Shown here: one piece after another, positions 49,527-58,389 of the stretch | Layout: every line of letters starts with the position of its first letter | How positions within the stretch are numbered: position 1 is the stretch's first letter | NCBI RefSeq assembly: GCF_902498995.1 | Contig: NZ_CABVLY010000025.1 | Coordinates: 52,670 to 116,669 of the forward strand | Direction of reading: 5' to 3' | Source: Burkholderia anthina | GTDB taxonomy: Bacteria; Pseudomonadota; Gammaproteobacteria; Burkholderiales; Burkholderiaceae | Length of the DNA: 64,000 nt | Translations under genes and position numbers: made by a program | Notes under the pieces: model-generated | The model's database searches: none | Told to the model about the DNA's origin: nothing | Seen by the model: only the letters and a program-made list of their open reading frames with translations

Positions 49527-50414
49527 ATGAAAAGAAAAGCTTCAAAAGGCTGGACGGCGCTGATGTCAATCGGCGCGGCGCTGAGCCTGTCAGGCTGTAA
49601 TTTAGATGTACTAAATCCGAAAGGAAGTGTCGGTGCCGCCGAAAAGGCGCTGATCGCAACCTCCACGTGGGCGATGCTGGTCGTCGTCGTGCCGGTGATT
49701 CTGCTCACGCTGTGGTTCGCGTGGCGTTATCGCGCGTCGAATCGCAACGCCGCCTATGCGCCGAACTGGTCGCACTCGACCGCGATCGAAATCGTGATCT
49801 GGACGGTGCCGACGCTGATCATCCTGTTCCTCGGCGTGCTCACGTGGAAGACCACGCACGAGCTCGATCCGTACAAGCCGCTCGAATCGTCGGTGAAGCC
49901 GATCGACGTCGAGGTCGTCGCGCTCGACTGGAAGTGGCTGTTCATCTATCCGGAACTCGGCATCGCGTCGGTGAACCAGCTCGCGATTCCGGTCGGTACG
50001 CCGGTGAACTTCCGCATCACGTCGGATTCGGTGATGAACTCGTTCTTTATTCCGCAGCTCGGCGGCCAGGTCTACGCGATGGCCGGCATGCAGACGCGCC
50101 TGCACCTGATCGCCGACGAAGCCGGCGACTACGCGGGCACGTCGGCCAACTTCAGCGGCCGCGGCTTCTCCGACATGAAGTTCCGCACGCTGGCCGAGCC
50201 GCGCGAGCAGTTCGATGCCTGGGTGCAGAAGGTCAAGGCATCGCCTGATCGTCTCGACGCGACCGTGTACGGCTCGGTCGCTCAGCCGAGCGAGAAGGCG
50301 CCGGTGCGCTACTTCTCGTCGGTCGATCCGCGGCTCTTCCACAACATCATCGCGAAATACAACGATGGCCACGTCCTCGATCTGAAGGACGCCGCCTGCG
50401 GCACGAAGGGGTAA
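49527..50414 (+). CDS. cyoA: Cytochrome bo3 ubiquinol oxidase subunit II
   Basis: Subunit II of the proton-pumping quinol oxidase. The 295-residue protein has a lipoprotein signal with lipobox SLSGC (C24), two membrane segments (about 45-70 and 90-110) and a cupredoxin domain with LDWKWLFIYPELGIA and GTSANFSGRGFSDMKF. The Cys ligands of a CuA centre are missing, as expected for a quinol rather than cytochrome c oxidase. The ATG at 49527 is used; a GTG lies directly before it. First gene of cyoABCD. Confidence 0.94.
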   Translation: MKRKASKGWTALMSIGAALSLSGCNLDVLNPKGSVGAAEKALIATSTWAMLVVVVPVILLTLWFAWRYRASNRNAAYAPNWSHSTAIEIVIWTVPTLIILFLGVLTWKTTHELDPYKPLESSVKPIDVEVVALDWKWLFIYPELGIASVNQLAIPVGTPVNFRITSDSVMNSFFIPQLGGQVYAMAGMQTRLHLIADEAGDYAGTSANFSGRGFSDMKFRTLAEPREQFDAWVQKVKASPDRLDATVYGSVAQPSEKAPVRYFSSVDPRLFHNIIAKYNDGHVLDLKDAACGTKG

Positions 50415-50417
50415 CGC

Positions 50418-52424
50418 ATGTTCGGCAAACTCACACTATCGGCGATCCCGTTCGATCAGCCCATCATCATGGTGGCCGGCGCCTTCATGGGGCTGGCCGT
50501 GCTGGGCGTGCTCGCCGGCCTGACGATCACCGGCCGCTGGAAGTGGCTGTGGACGGAATGGCTGACGACGGTCGACCACAAGAAACTCGGCGTGATGTAC
50601 ATCATCGTCGCGCTGATCATGCTGCTGCGCGGCTTCGCCGACGCGATCATGATGCGCATGCAGCTCGCGCTCGCGTACAACGCGCCCGGCTACCTGCCGC
50701 CGCACCACTATGACCAGATCTTCACGGCACACGGCGTGATCATGATCTTCTTCATGGCGATGGTGTTCATGGTCGGCCTGATGAACCTCGTCGTGCCGCT
50801 GCAGATCGGCGCGCGCGACGTCGCGTTCCCGTTCATCAACTCGCTCTCCTTCTGGATGACGGCGGTCAGCGCGATCCTGATCAACATCTCGCTCGTGATC
50901 GGCGAATTCGCGCAGACGGGCTGGCTCGCCTACCCGCCGCTGTCGGAGCTGCAGTTCAGTCCGGGGGTAGGGGTCGACTACTACCTGTGGGCATTGCAGA
51001 TATCGGGTGTCGGCACGCTGCTGACCGGCGTGAACTTCTTCGTGACCATCATCAAGATGCGCGCGCCCGGCATGACGCTGATGAAGATGCCGGTGTTCAC
51101 GTGGACGGCCCTCTGCACGAACGTGCTGATCATGGCGTCGTTCCCGATCCTGACCGCGACGCTCGCGCTGCTCGGTCTCGACCGTTACCTCGGCATGCAC
51201 TTCTTCACGAACGAAGCCGGCGGCAACGCGATGCTGTACCTGAACCTGATCTGGGCGTGGGGCCATCCCGAGGTCTACATCCTGATCCTGCCGGCGTTCG
51301 GCATCTTCTCGGAAGTCATCGCGACGTTCTCGAAGAAGCCGCTGTTCGGCTACAAGACGATGGTGTACGCGACCTGCGCGATCATGGTGCTGTCGTTCCT
51401 CGTGTGGCTGCATCACTTCTTCACGATGGGCTCCGGCGCGAACGTGAACGCGTTCTTCGGCATCATGACGATGATCATCGCGATCCCGACCGGCGTGAAG
51501 GTGTTCAACTGGCTGTTTACGATGTATCGCGGCCGGATCGAATTCACGACGCCCGTGCTGTGGACGATCGGCTTCATGGTCACGTTCACGATCGGCGGGA
51601 TGACCGGCGTGATGATGGCGATTCCGGGTGCGGACTTCGTGCTGCACAACAGCCTGTTCCTGATCGCGCACTTCCATAACGTGATCATCGGCGGCGTGCT
51701 GTTCGGCTATCTCGCGGGCTTCAACTACTGGTTCCCGAAAGCGTTCGGCTTCAAGCTGAACGAGAAGCTCGGCAAGGCTGCATTCTGGTTCTGGCAGGTC
51801 GGCTTCTATGTCGCATTCGTGCCGCTGTACGTGCTCGGCTTCATGGGCATGACGCGTCGTCTGAACCACTACGACAACCCGGCATGGCATCCGTGGCTGC
51901 TGGTCGCCGCATTCGGCGCCGTGCTGATCGCGATCGGCATCGCATGCCAGCTGCTGCAACTGGTCGTCAGCATCCGCAACCGCAACCTGCCGGAATACCG
52001 CGATACCACGGGCGATCCGTGGGGCGGCCGCACGCTCGAGTGGGCCACCACGTCGCCGCCGGCGGACTACAACTTCGCGGTGACCCCGCAAGTGCGCACG
52101 CTGGACGCGTATGCCGACATGAAGGCACGTGGCGATGCCCGTCCTAACCCGGCGTCGATCCGCGACATCCATATGCCGTCGAATACGTGTGCGGGTCTCG
52201 TGGTCGCGATCTTCAGCCTCGTGCTGGGCTTCGCGCTGGTGTGGCACATCTGGTGGATGGCGATCGGCGGCCTGGTCGGGATCGTCGCGACGCTCGTGAT
52301 CTATAGCTCGCGTGACAACGACGGCTACTACATCCCGGCGACCAAGGTGCGCAAGATCGAAGAGAAGCAACCGGCGGTGCGCGTGGCCACGCGTGTCGAC
52401 GACGTGGAACTGGAGGCCAACTGA
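50418..52424 (+). CDS. cyoB: Cytochrome bo3 ubiquinol oxidase subunit I
   Basis: Catalytic heme-copper subunit reducing oxygen to water. The 668-residue protein has about 15 membrane segments and all expected ligands: H105 and H420 for low-spin heme, H418 for high-spin heme, and H283, H332 and H333 for CuB, with Y287 in WGHPEVY cross-linking to H283. Spacing agrees with E. coli CyoB within one residue. It lies 3 bp after cyoA and its last base overlaps cyoC. Confidence 0.97.
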   Translation: MFGKLTLSAIPFDQPIIMVAGAFMGLAVLGVLAGLTITGRWKWLWTEWLTTVDHKKLGVMYIIVALIMLLRGFADAIMMRMQLALAYNAPGYLPPHHYDQIFTAHGVIMIFFMAMVFMVGLMNLVVPLQIGARDVAFPFINSLSFWMTAVSAILINISLVIGEFAQTGWLAYPPLSELQFSPGVGVDYYLWALQISGVGTLLTGVNFFVTIIKMRAPGMTLMKMPVFTWTALCTNVLIMASFPILTATLALLGLDRYLGMHFFTNEAGGNAMLYLNLIWAWGHPEVYILILPAFGIFSEVIATFSKKPLFGYKTMVYATCAIMVLSFLVWLHHFFTMGSGANVNAFFGIMTMIIAIPTGVKVFNWLFTMYRGRIEFTTPVLWTIGFMVTFTIGGMTGVMMAIPGADFVLHNSLFLIAHFHNVIIGGVLFGYLAGFNYWFPKAFGFKLNEKLGKAAFWFWQVGFYVAFVPLYVLGFMGMTRRLNHYDNPAWHPWLLVAAFGAVLIAIGIACQLLQLVVSIRNRNLPEYRDTTGDPWGGRTLEWATTSPPADYNFAVTPQVRTLDAYADMKARGDARPNPASIRDIHMPSNTCAGLVVAIFSLVLGFALVWHIWWMAIGGLVGIVATLVIYSSRDNDGYYIPATKVRKIEEKQPAVRVATRVDDVELEAN

Positions 52425-53032
52425 TGTTGCAGAAAACCTTGAGCGCAACCCTGCTCGAGCACGACGGCCATCCGCCGTCGCACTCGGTGTTCGGCTTCTG
52501 GCTGTATCTGATGACCGACTGCGTGATCTTCGCGGCGCTGTTCGCGACGTTCGCCGTGCTGGGCAACCAGTACGCGGGCGGTCCGACCGCGAAGGACCTG
52601 TTCGACATTCCGGGCGTCGCGCTGGAAACCGCCGCGCTGCTGCTGTCGAGCATCACCTACGGCTTCGCGATGCTGGCCGCGTACAAGCAACGGCGCGGCG
52701 CGCTGCTCGCCTGGCTGGCGGTGACGTTCCTGCTCGGCGCGGCGTTCCTCACGATGGAACTGCGCGAGTTCTCGCACCTGATCGCGGAAGGCGCGGGCCC
52801 GCAACGCAGCGCGTTCCTGTCGGCATTCTTCACGCTGGTCGGCACGCACGGCCTGCACGTGACGGCCGGCCTGCTGTGGATGGTCGTGCTCGCCGGGCAG
52901 ATCGTGCTGCGCGGCGGCGACCTGACCGATCGCGATCTGCGTCGTCTGACGTGCCTGAGCCTCTTCTGGCACTTCCTCGACATCGTGTGGATCTGCGTGT
53001 TTTCCTTTGTCTATCTTGCGAGCGTGATCTAA
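52424..53032 (+). CDS. cyoC: Cytochrome bo3 ubiquinol oxidase subunit III
   Basis: A 202-residue subunit with five membrane segments and the family sequences SVFGFWLYLMTDCVIFA, RSAFLSAFFTLVGTHGLHV and WHFLDIVWICVF. The first base overlaps the last base of cyoB, and cyoD starts directly after its stop. Confidence 0.96.
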   Translation: MLQKTLSATLLEHDGHPPSHSVFGFWLYLMTDCVIFAALFATFAVLGNQYAGGPTAKDLFDIPGVALETAALLLSSITYGFAMLAAYKQRRGALLAWLAVTFLLGAAFLTMELREFSHLIAEGAGPQRSAFLSAFFTLVGTHGLHVTAGLLWMVVLAGQIVLRGGDLTDRDLRRLTCLSLFWHFLDIVWICVFSFVYLASVI

Positions 53033-53365
53033 ATGGCCCATTCGCATTCGTCTCAACTCGAAGAAGGGCACGGCAGCGTCGGCGGCTATGTCGCCGGCTT
53101 CATCCTGTCGGTGCTGCTCACGGCCGCATCGTTCGGCCTGGTGATGGAAGGCGTGCTGTCGCCGCACGCGTCGCTGATCGCGCTTGCCGCGCTCGCGTTC
53201 GTGCAGATCGTCGTGCACCTCGTGTACTTCCTGCACATGAACGGTTCGTCGGGCCAGCGCTGGAACGTGATGGCGTTCAGCTATACGGTGCTGACCGCGG
53301 CGATCCTGATCGTCGGGACGTTGTGGGTGATGCACAACGTCAGCATGAACATGATGTCGCGCTGA
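53033..53365 (+). CDS. cyoD: Cytochrome bo3 ubiquinol oxidase subunit IV
   Basis: A 110-residue subunit with three membrane segments and the conserved IVVHLVYFLHMN and RWNVMAFSYT sequences. Last gene of the operon, followed by a strong terminator; cyoE (heme O synthase) is not present here. Confidence 0.94.
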   Translation: MAHSHSSQLEEGHGSVGGYVAGFILSVLLTAASFGLVMEGVLSPHASLIALAALAFVQIVVHLVYFLHMNGSSGQRWNVMAFSYTVLTAAILIVGTLWVMHNVSMNMMSR

Positions 53366-53698
53366 GCGACGTCGCGGCGCAACGCGCCGGCCATGAAGAA
53401 GCGGCACGCGGGTGCCGCTTTTTTTTCGCCTGCGAAATCCGCGCGCATCATTTCAATTGCATTGGCACGGCGAACGAGCGTCCGGACGCAGTATGATTCG
53501 ACGCGAGTCCGGGCGAGAAGCCCGGCGGGCGGGCCGGAGCGGCGCGCAGGGCCGTGATCGGGCCGTCAATTGTTACAAGACGTTAGCGGGCGCTTCCCGT
53601 TGCGACGCCGCGCATCAGTTCTTACAAACTTGAAATATGCTGGGACGGCGCTTGCCGTTATAGTCGAATCACACATGACACAACTCAAAGAGGAATCC
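53366..53698. other. Intergenic stretch after cyoD
   Basis: About 330 bp holding the cyoD terminator and the upstream region of the His/Pro-rich exported protein. No gene seen. Confidence 0.5.
53399..53426 (+). terminator. Rho-independent terminator of cyoABCD
   Basis: AAGCGGCAC and GTGCCGCTT form a 9-bp stem with a 4-nt loop followed by eight T. Confidence 0.9.
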
Positions 53699-54031
53699 AT
53701 GAAGACTTTGCGTGTTGCCTCGCTCTTGACCGGTATGACGGCCTTGCTCGTGTCGGGCGCAGCAATGGCGGGAGTCAATGTCGGGATCAACGTCGGCGTG
53801 CCGGCTCCGGTCTACGTCGCGCCCGCGCCCGTGTACGCGCCGCCGCCGCCGGTCGTCTATCAGCCGGCGCCCGTGTATGCGCCCGCGCCGGCGATCGTGA
53901 TCGGCTGGCACGGCGACCGCTACTGGGACGGCCGCCGCTACTGGGGTCGCGACGAGTGGTATCGCCATCATGGCCGCGGCTGGGGCGGCGATCATGGGCG
54001 TGGTCACTGGAACAACGGTCACCGGCACTGA
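53699..54031 (+). CDS. Exported Pro/Val- and His/Trp-rich small protein
   Basis: A 110-residue protein with a Sec signal peptide (MKTLRVASLL...SGAAMA, cleavage about residue 23). The mature part starts with a VNVGINVGVP segment, continues with repeated PVYAP(A/P) units (about 35-65), and ends in an aromatic, His- and Gly-rich tail (YWDGRRYWGRDEWYRHHGR). The ATG at 53699 has AGAGGA at 53689-53694. Similar small proteins (YXWXP-repeat or PXPX-rich) are common in Burkholderia; function unknown. Confidence 0.78.
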   Translation: MKTLRVASLLTGMTALLVSGAAMAGVNVGINVGVPAPVYVAPAPVYAPPPPVVYQPAPVYAPAPAIVIGWHGDRYWDGRRYWGRDEWYRHHGRGWGGDHGRGHWNNGHRH

Positions 54032-54075
54032 TCGACATGCGGCGCATGCGCGATGCGTATGCGCAGGAGGGGAGG

Positions 54076-54103
54076 AGAACCGCCCGCGTGGCGGTTTTCT
54101 TTT
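54076..54103 (+). terminator. Rho-independent terminator
   Basis: AACCGCC and GGCGGTT (54078-54096) with a 5-nt loop followed by a T-rich run, after the Pro/His-rich protein gene. Confidence 0.75.
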
Positions 54104-54236
54104 GCCTTGAGCGGACGGCATGCATGCGGCGCGATGCGCCGGCGCCACGCGCGAACGCCCGCAAGCTGGCTCGACGTCGAATTGAATGGGTAGAATCGAC
54201 CCTCGTTACACCCATCAATCGACCGACAGGGCCTCT

Positions 54237-56120
54237 ATGACGAAGGGTTCGCCCCGGGCTGTCGCCGCGCGCATCCGCTTCGGCGCCGCACATGCCGTAC
54301 AGGCTGCCGGCCGCACGGCGGCAGTATTGGCAGTACAGGCGGTGCTGGCCGCGACGGCCGCACACGCAGCATATGCGATCGCGCAATACGGCGAGCCGAA
54401 ATATCCGCCGGGCTTCAAGCATTTCGACTACGTCAATCCGGACGCGCCGAAGGGCGGCACGCTCGTGCTCGCCAACCCGAACCGGCTCACGTCGTTCGAC
54501 AAGTTCAATCCGTTCACGATGCGCGGCAACCCCGCGCCGGGCATCGACATGCTGTTCGAGAGCCTCGCGACGGGCAGCCTCGACGAACCGGCTTCCGCTT
54601 ACGGGCTGCTCGCCGACAACATCGAGATCGCGCCGGACCGCCGCGCGGTCACATTCCATCTGAACCCGCGCGCACGCTTCTCCAACGGCGACCCGGTCAC
54701 GGCCGACGACGTCAAGTATTCGTTCGACACGCTGAAGAGCAAGCTCGCCGCGCCGCAATTCGGCGCGTATTTCGCCGACATCGCGAAGGCCGTGGTGGTC
54801 GACCCGGCGACCGTGCGCTTCGAGTTCCGCAGTGCGAATCGCGAGTTGCCGCTGATCGCCGGCGGCGTGCCGGTGTTCTCGCGCAAGTGGGGCTTGCGCG
54901 CGGACGGCTCGCGCATCCCGTTCGACCAGCTCGCGTTCGAGCAGCCGATCGGCAGCGGGCCGTACCTGATCGAGCGCTACGACAACGGCCGCACGATCAC
55001 GTACCGGCGCAATCCCGCGTACTGGGGTGCCGACCTGCCGGTGCGGGTCGGCACCAACAACTTCGAGCGGATCGTCTACAAGCTGTACGGCGACGGCGTC
55101 GCGCGGCTCGAGGCGTTCAAGGCCGGCGAGTACGACGTGCTCGTCGAATACATCGCGCGCAACTGGGCGCGGCGCGACGTCGGCAAGCGCTTCGACAGCG
55201 GCGAGCTCGTGAAGCGCGAATTCCGCCAGCACAACGGCGCGGGCATGCAGGGTTTCTTCATGAACCTGCGCCGGCCGCTGTTTCGCGACGTGCGCGTGCG
55301 CCAGGCGCTCGATCTCGCGTTCGATTTCGAATGGCTGAACCGCCAGTTGTTCTACGGCGCATACACGCGCCTCGACAGTTATTTCGCCGACACCGACCTG
55401 CAGGCAACGGGCACGCCGGGCCCGGGCGAGCTGCAGCTGCTCGCGCCGCTGCGCGCGCAGCTGGATCCGGCCGTGTTCGGCCCGATGGTCGTGCAGCCCG
55501 ACACCCATCCGCCGGGCTCGCTGCGCGCGAACCTGCTGAAGGCCCGTGCGCTGCTCGCGCAAGCCGGCTGGACCTACCGCGACGGCACGCTGCGCAATGC
55601 GAAGGGCGAGCCGTTCACGTTCGAGATCCTCGACGACTCGGGCGCGGCGATGGAAGGCATCGTGACGGCCTACCAGCGCAATCTCGCGAAGCTCGGCATC
55701 GACGCGCGTTTTCGCACGGCCGACTATGCGCTGCTGCAAAAACGGCTCGACGCGTTCGACTACGACATGACGACGATCCGCTATCCGGGCGTGCAGGTGC
55801 CCGGTGCCGAGCAGTTCTCGCGCTTCGACAGCAAGTTCGCCGACGAACCGGGCTCCGACAACATCATCGGCCTGAAGTCGCCGGCCGTCGACGCGTTGCT
55901 GCACGCGCTCGGCACCGCGCAGACCCGCGACGAACTGCTCGATGCGACGCATGCGCTCGACCGCGTGCTGATGCACGGCTATTACGCGGTTCCGCAGTGG
56001 TACAGCACCACGCACCGGATCGCGTACAAGCGCTCGCTCGCCTATCCGCAAACGCTGCCGCTGTACTATTCGGCCGAGGGCTGGGTCGTGTCGACCTGGT
56101 GGGCCAAGCCCGATCGCTGA
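54237..56120 (+). CDS. yejA: Peptide ABC transporter substrate-binding protein YejA
   Basis: Periplasmic binding protein of family 5. The 627-residue protein has a signal peptide (hydrophobic region about 18-43, ending AAHA), followed by AIAQYGEPKYPPGFKHFDYV, typical of YejA, and the SBP5 core with YSFDTLKSK and FEQPIGSGPYLIE. In E. coli YejABEF imports peptides including the antibiotic microcin C. The ATG at 54237 is used. It heads the yejABEF operon, with yejB 52 bp downstream. Confidence 0.92.
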   Translation: MTKGSPRAVAARIRFGAAHAVQAAGRTAAVLAVQAVLAATAAHAAYAIAQYGEPKYPPGFKHFDYVNPDAPKGGTLVLANPNRLTSFDKFNPFTMRGNPAPGIDMLFESLATGSLDEPASAYGLLADNIEIAPDRRAVTFHLNPRARFSNGDPVTADDVKYSFDTLKSKLAAPQFGAYFADIAKAVVVDPATVRFEFRSANRELPLIAGGVPVFSRKWGLRADGSRIPFDQLAFEQPIGSGPYLIERYDNGRTITYRRNPAYWGADLPVRVGTNNFERIVYKLYGDGVARLEAFKAGEYDVLVEYIARNWARRDVGKRFDSGELVKREFRQHNGAGMQGFFMNLRRPLFRDVRVRQALDLAFDFEWLNRQLFYGAYTRLDSYFADTDLQATGTPGPGELQLLAPLRAQLDPAVFGPMVVQPDTHPPGSLRANLLKARALLAQAGWTYRDGTLRNAKGEPFTFEILDDSGAAMEGIVTAYQRNLAKLGIDARFRTADYALLQKRLDAFDYDMTTIRYPGVQVPGAEQFSRFDSKFADEPGSDNIIGLKSPAVDALLHALGTAQTRDELLDATHALDRVLMHGYYAVPQWYSTTHRIAYKRSLAYPQTLPLYYSAEGWVVSTWWAKPDR

Positions 56121-56172
56121 AACCTGCCGGCCCTTCGTTCAACCCAGCCTATCGATCGCGAGTCGACGTCCT

Positions 56173-57216
56173 ATGTGGAGCTACATCCTCAAACGCCTGC
56201 TGCTGATGATCCCGACGCTCGTCGGCGTGCTCACGCTCACGTTCGCGGTGATCCAGTTCGTGCCCGGCGGCCCCGTCGAGCAGGCCGTGCAGGAGCTGCG
56301 CAAGGGCGCGACGGAGCAGGGCGCGACGCCGTTCGGCATGCGCGCGCATACGGGCGTCGACGCGCAGCAGCTCGCGCAGCTGAAGGCGCTGTACGGCTTC
56401 GACAAGCCGCCGCTCGAGCGCTACTGGCTGATGCTGAAGCGCTTCGCGCGCTTCGATCTCGGCGACAGCTACTTCAGGCACCAGAGCGTGTGGTCGCTGA
56501 TCGTGCAGAAGCTGCCGGTGTCGATCAGCATCGGCCTGTGGACGTTCTTCATCACCTACCTGATCTCGGTGCCGCTCGGCATCGCGAAGGCCGTGCGCAA
56601 CGGCTCGCCGTTCGACGTCGCGACGAGCCTCGTCGTGCTGGTCGGCTATGCGATTCCCGGTTTCGTGCTCGGCGTGCTGCTGCTCGTGCTGTTCGGCGGT
56701 GGCTCGTTCTGGCAGCTGTTCCCGCTGCGCGGGCTCACGTCGGACAACTTCGACCAGCTGTCGCTGATCGGCAAGGTGCTCGATTATCTGTGGCACATCG
56801 CGCTGCCGATCACGGCGTCGGTCGTCGGCAGCTTCGCCGTCGTCACGATGCTCACGAAGAATGCGTTTCTCGACGAGATCCGCAAGCAGTACGTGCTGAC
56901 CGCGCGGGCGAAAGGGCTCGCCGAGCGCACCGTGCTGTGGAAGCACGTGTTCCGCAACGCGATGCTGCCGCTGATCGTCGGCTTTCCGGCCGCGTTCATC
57001 GGCGCGTTCTTCACGGGCAGCCTGCTGATCGAGACGCTGTTCTCGCTCGACGGCCTCGGGCTGCTGTCGTACGAGTCGGTCGTGCGGCGCGATTATCCGG
57101 TCGTGCTCGGCACGCTGTACCTGTTCACGCTGATCGGGCTTGCAACCAAGCTGATCTCCGATCTTTGCTACGTGTGGGTCGACCCGCGCATTCAATTCGA
57201 CAACCTGGAGCGCTGA
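56173..57216 (+). CDS. yejB: Peptide ABC transporter permease YejB
   Basis: A 347-residue membrane permease with an N-terminal membrane segment (MWSYILKRLLLMIPTLVGV), a periplasmic segment (about 30-110), then the five-segment permease core with the EAA-type loop LTARAKGLAERTVLWKHVFRNAMLP (about 240-264; shortened here to key parts). Length matches E. coli YejB. It lies between yejA and yejE. Confidence 0.94.
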   Translation: MWSYILKRLLLMIPTLVGVLTLTFAVIQFVPGGPVEQAVQELRKGATEQGATPFGMRAHTGVDAQQLAQLKALYGFDKPPLERYWLMLKRFARFDLGDSYFRHQSVWSLIVQKLPVSISIGLWTFFITYLISVPLGIAKAVRNGSPFDVATSLVVLVGYAIPGFVLGVLLLVLFGGGSFWQLFPLRGLTSDNFDQLSLIGKVLDYLWHIALPITASVVGSFAVVTMLTKNAFLDEIRKQYVLTARAKGLAERTVLWKHVFRNAMLPLIVGFPAAFIGAFFTGSLLIETLFSLDGLGLLSYESVVRRDYPVVLGTLYLFTLIGLATKLISDLCYVWVDPRIQFDNLER

Positions 57217-57217
57217 C

Positions 57218-57295
57218 ATGAAACCGTCCGTTCGCACGCCGCTTGCCGGCGCGCCTGCCCGCATGCCCGGCGTCGCCGGGCGAGGTGCGCGATGA
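57218..57295 (+). CDS. Short open frame linking yejB and yejE
   Basis: A 25-codon frame starting MKPSVRTPLAG directly after the yejB stop (ATG at 57218) and ending in a TGA that overlaps the yejE ATG (ATGA). A GGAG sequence at 57207-57210 sits at a usable distance. It may keep ribosomes on the message from yejB to yejE. No homologue recognised; it could be chance. Confidence 0.3.
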   Translation: MKPSVRTPLAGAPARMPGVAGRGAR

Positions 57296-58389
57296 GTCGG
57301 GTAGCCGTGTCGTCCCGCATCGACGCGGCGCGCGCGCGCGTGTCGCCGTCTCCCGCGCGCCGCGTATGGCGGCGCTTTCGCCAGCAGCGTCTCGGCTACT
57401 GGAGCTTCGTGATCTTCGTCATCGCGTTCGCGGCAAGCCTCGCGGCACCGCTGTGGTCGAACGACAAGCCGCTCGTCGTGCGCTACGACGGCCACTATTA
57501 TTTCCCGATGTTCCATGCGTATCCGGAGACGGCCTTCGGCGGCGACTTCCCGACGCCGGCCGATTATCTCGATCCGTACGTCCGCAAGCGGATCGAGGCG
57601 CCGGGCAACTTCGCCGTCTACCCGCCGAACCGCTACTACTACGACACGCTGAACTACTTCTCGACCGTGCCCAACCCGGCGCCGCCGTCGCGCGCGAACT
57701 GGCTCGGTACCGACGCGCAGGGGCGCGACCTGCTCGCGCGGCTCGTGTACGGGTTCCGCGTGTCGGTCGAGTTCGGGCTGATCCTGACCGTGATCGGCAC
57801 GCTGCTCGGGATCGCCGCGGGCGCCGTGCAGGGGTTCTTCGGCGGCCGCATCGACATCGTCGGGCAGCGGCTGATCGAGATCTGGAGTTCGCTGCCCGAG
57901 CTTTACCTGCTGATCATCTTCGCGTCGATCTTCGAGCCGAGCTTCCTGCTGCTGATCGTGCTGCTGTCGCTGTTCGGCTGGATCGGGCTCGCCGATTACG
58001 TGCGCGCCGAGTTCCTGCGCAACCGGATGCAGGACTACGTGCGCGCGGCCCGCGCGATGGGGCTCACGAACTGGCAGATCATCTGGCGCCACGTGCTGCC
58101 GAACAGCCTGACGCCCGTGATCACGTTCCTGCCGTTCCGGATGAGCGGCGCGATCCTCGCGCTCACGAGCCTCGACTTCCTCGGGCTCGGCGTGCCGCCG
58201 CCGACGCCGAGCCTCGGCGAGCTGCTTGCGCAGGGCAAGGGCAACCTCGATGCGTGGTGGATCTCGCTGTCGACGTTCGGCGTGCTGGTCGCGACGCTGC
58301 TGTTGCTGACCTTCATGGGCGACGCCTTGCGCAACGCGCTCGACACGCGGATCTCCGACTCGGTGCGCGCGGCGGGAGGCCAGCGATGA
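57292..58389 (+). CDS. yejE: Peptide ABC transporter permease YejE
   Basis: A 365-residue permease with a basic N-terminus, a membrane segment at about 38-60, a large periplasmic insertion (about 60-150, FPMFHAYPETAFGGDFPTP), and the permease core containing NWLGTDAQGRDLLARL and the EAA loop with RAARAMGLTNWQIIWRH. Its ATG forms an ATGA overlap with a short upstream frame, and its TGA overlaps the yejF ATG. Confidence 0.94.
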   Translation: MSRVAVSSRIDAARARVSPSPARRVWRRFRQQRLGYWSFVIFVIAFAASLAAPLWSNDKPLVVRYDGHYYFPMFHAYPETAFGGDFPTPADYLDPYVRKRIEAPGNFAVYPPNRYYYDTLNYFSTVPNPAPPSRANWLGTDAQGRDLLARLVYGFRVSVEFGLILTVIGTLLGIAAGAVQGFFGGRIDIVGQRLIEIWSSLPELYLLIIFASIFEPSFLLLIVLLSLFGWIGLADYVRAEFLRNRMQDYVRAARAMGLTNWQIIWRHVLPNSLTPVITFLPFRMSGAILALTSLDFLGLGVPPPTPSLGELLAQGKGNLDAWWISLSTFGVLVATLLLLTFMGDALRNALDTRISDSVRAAGGQR

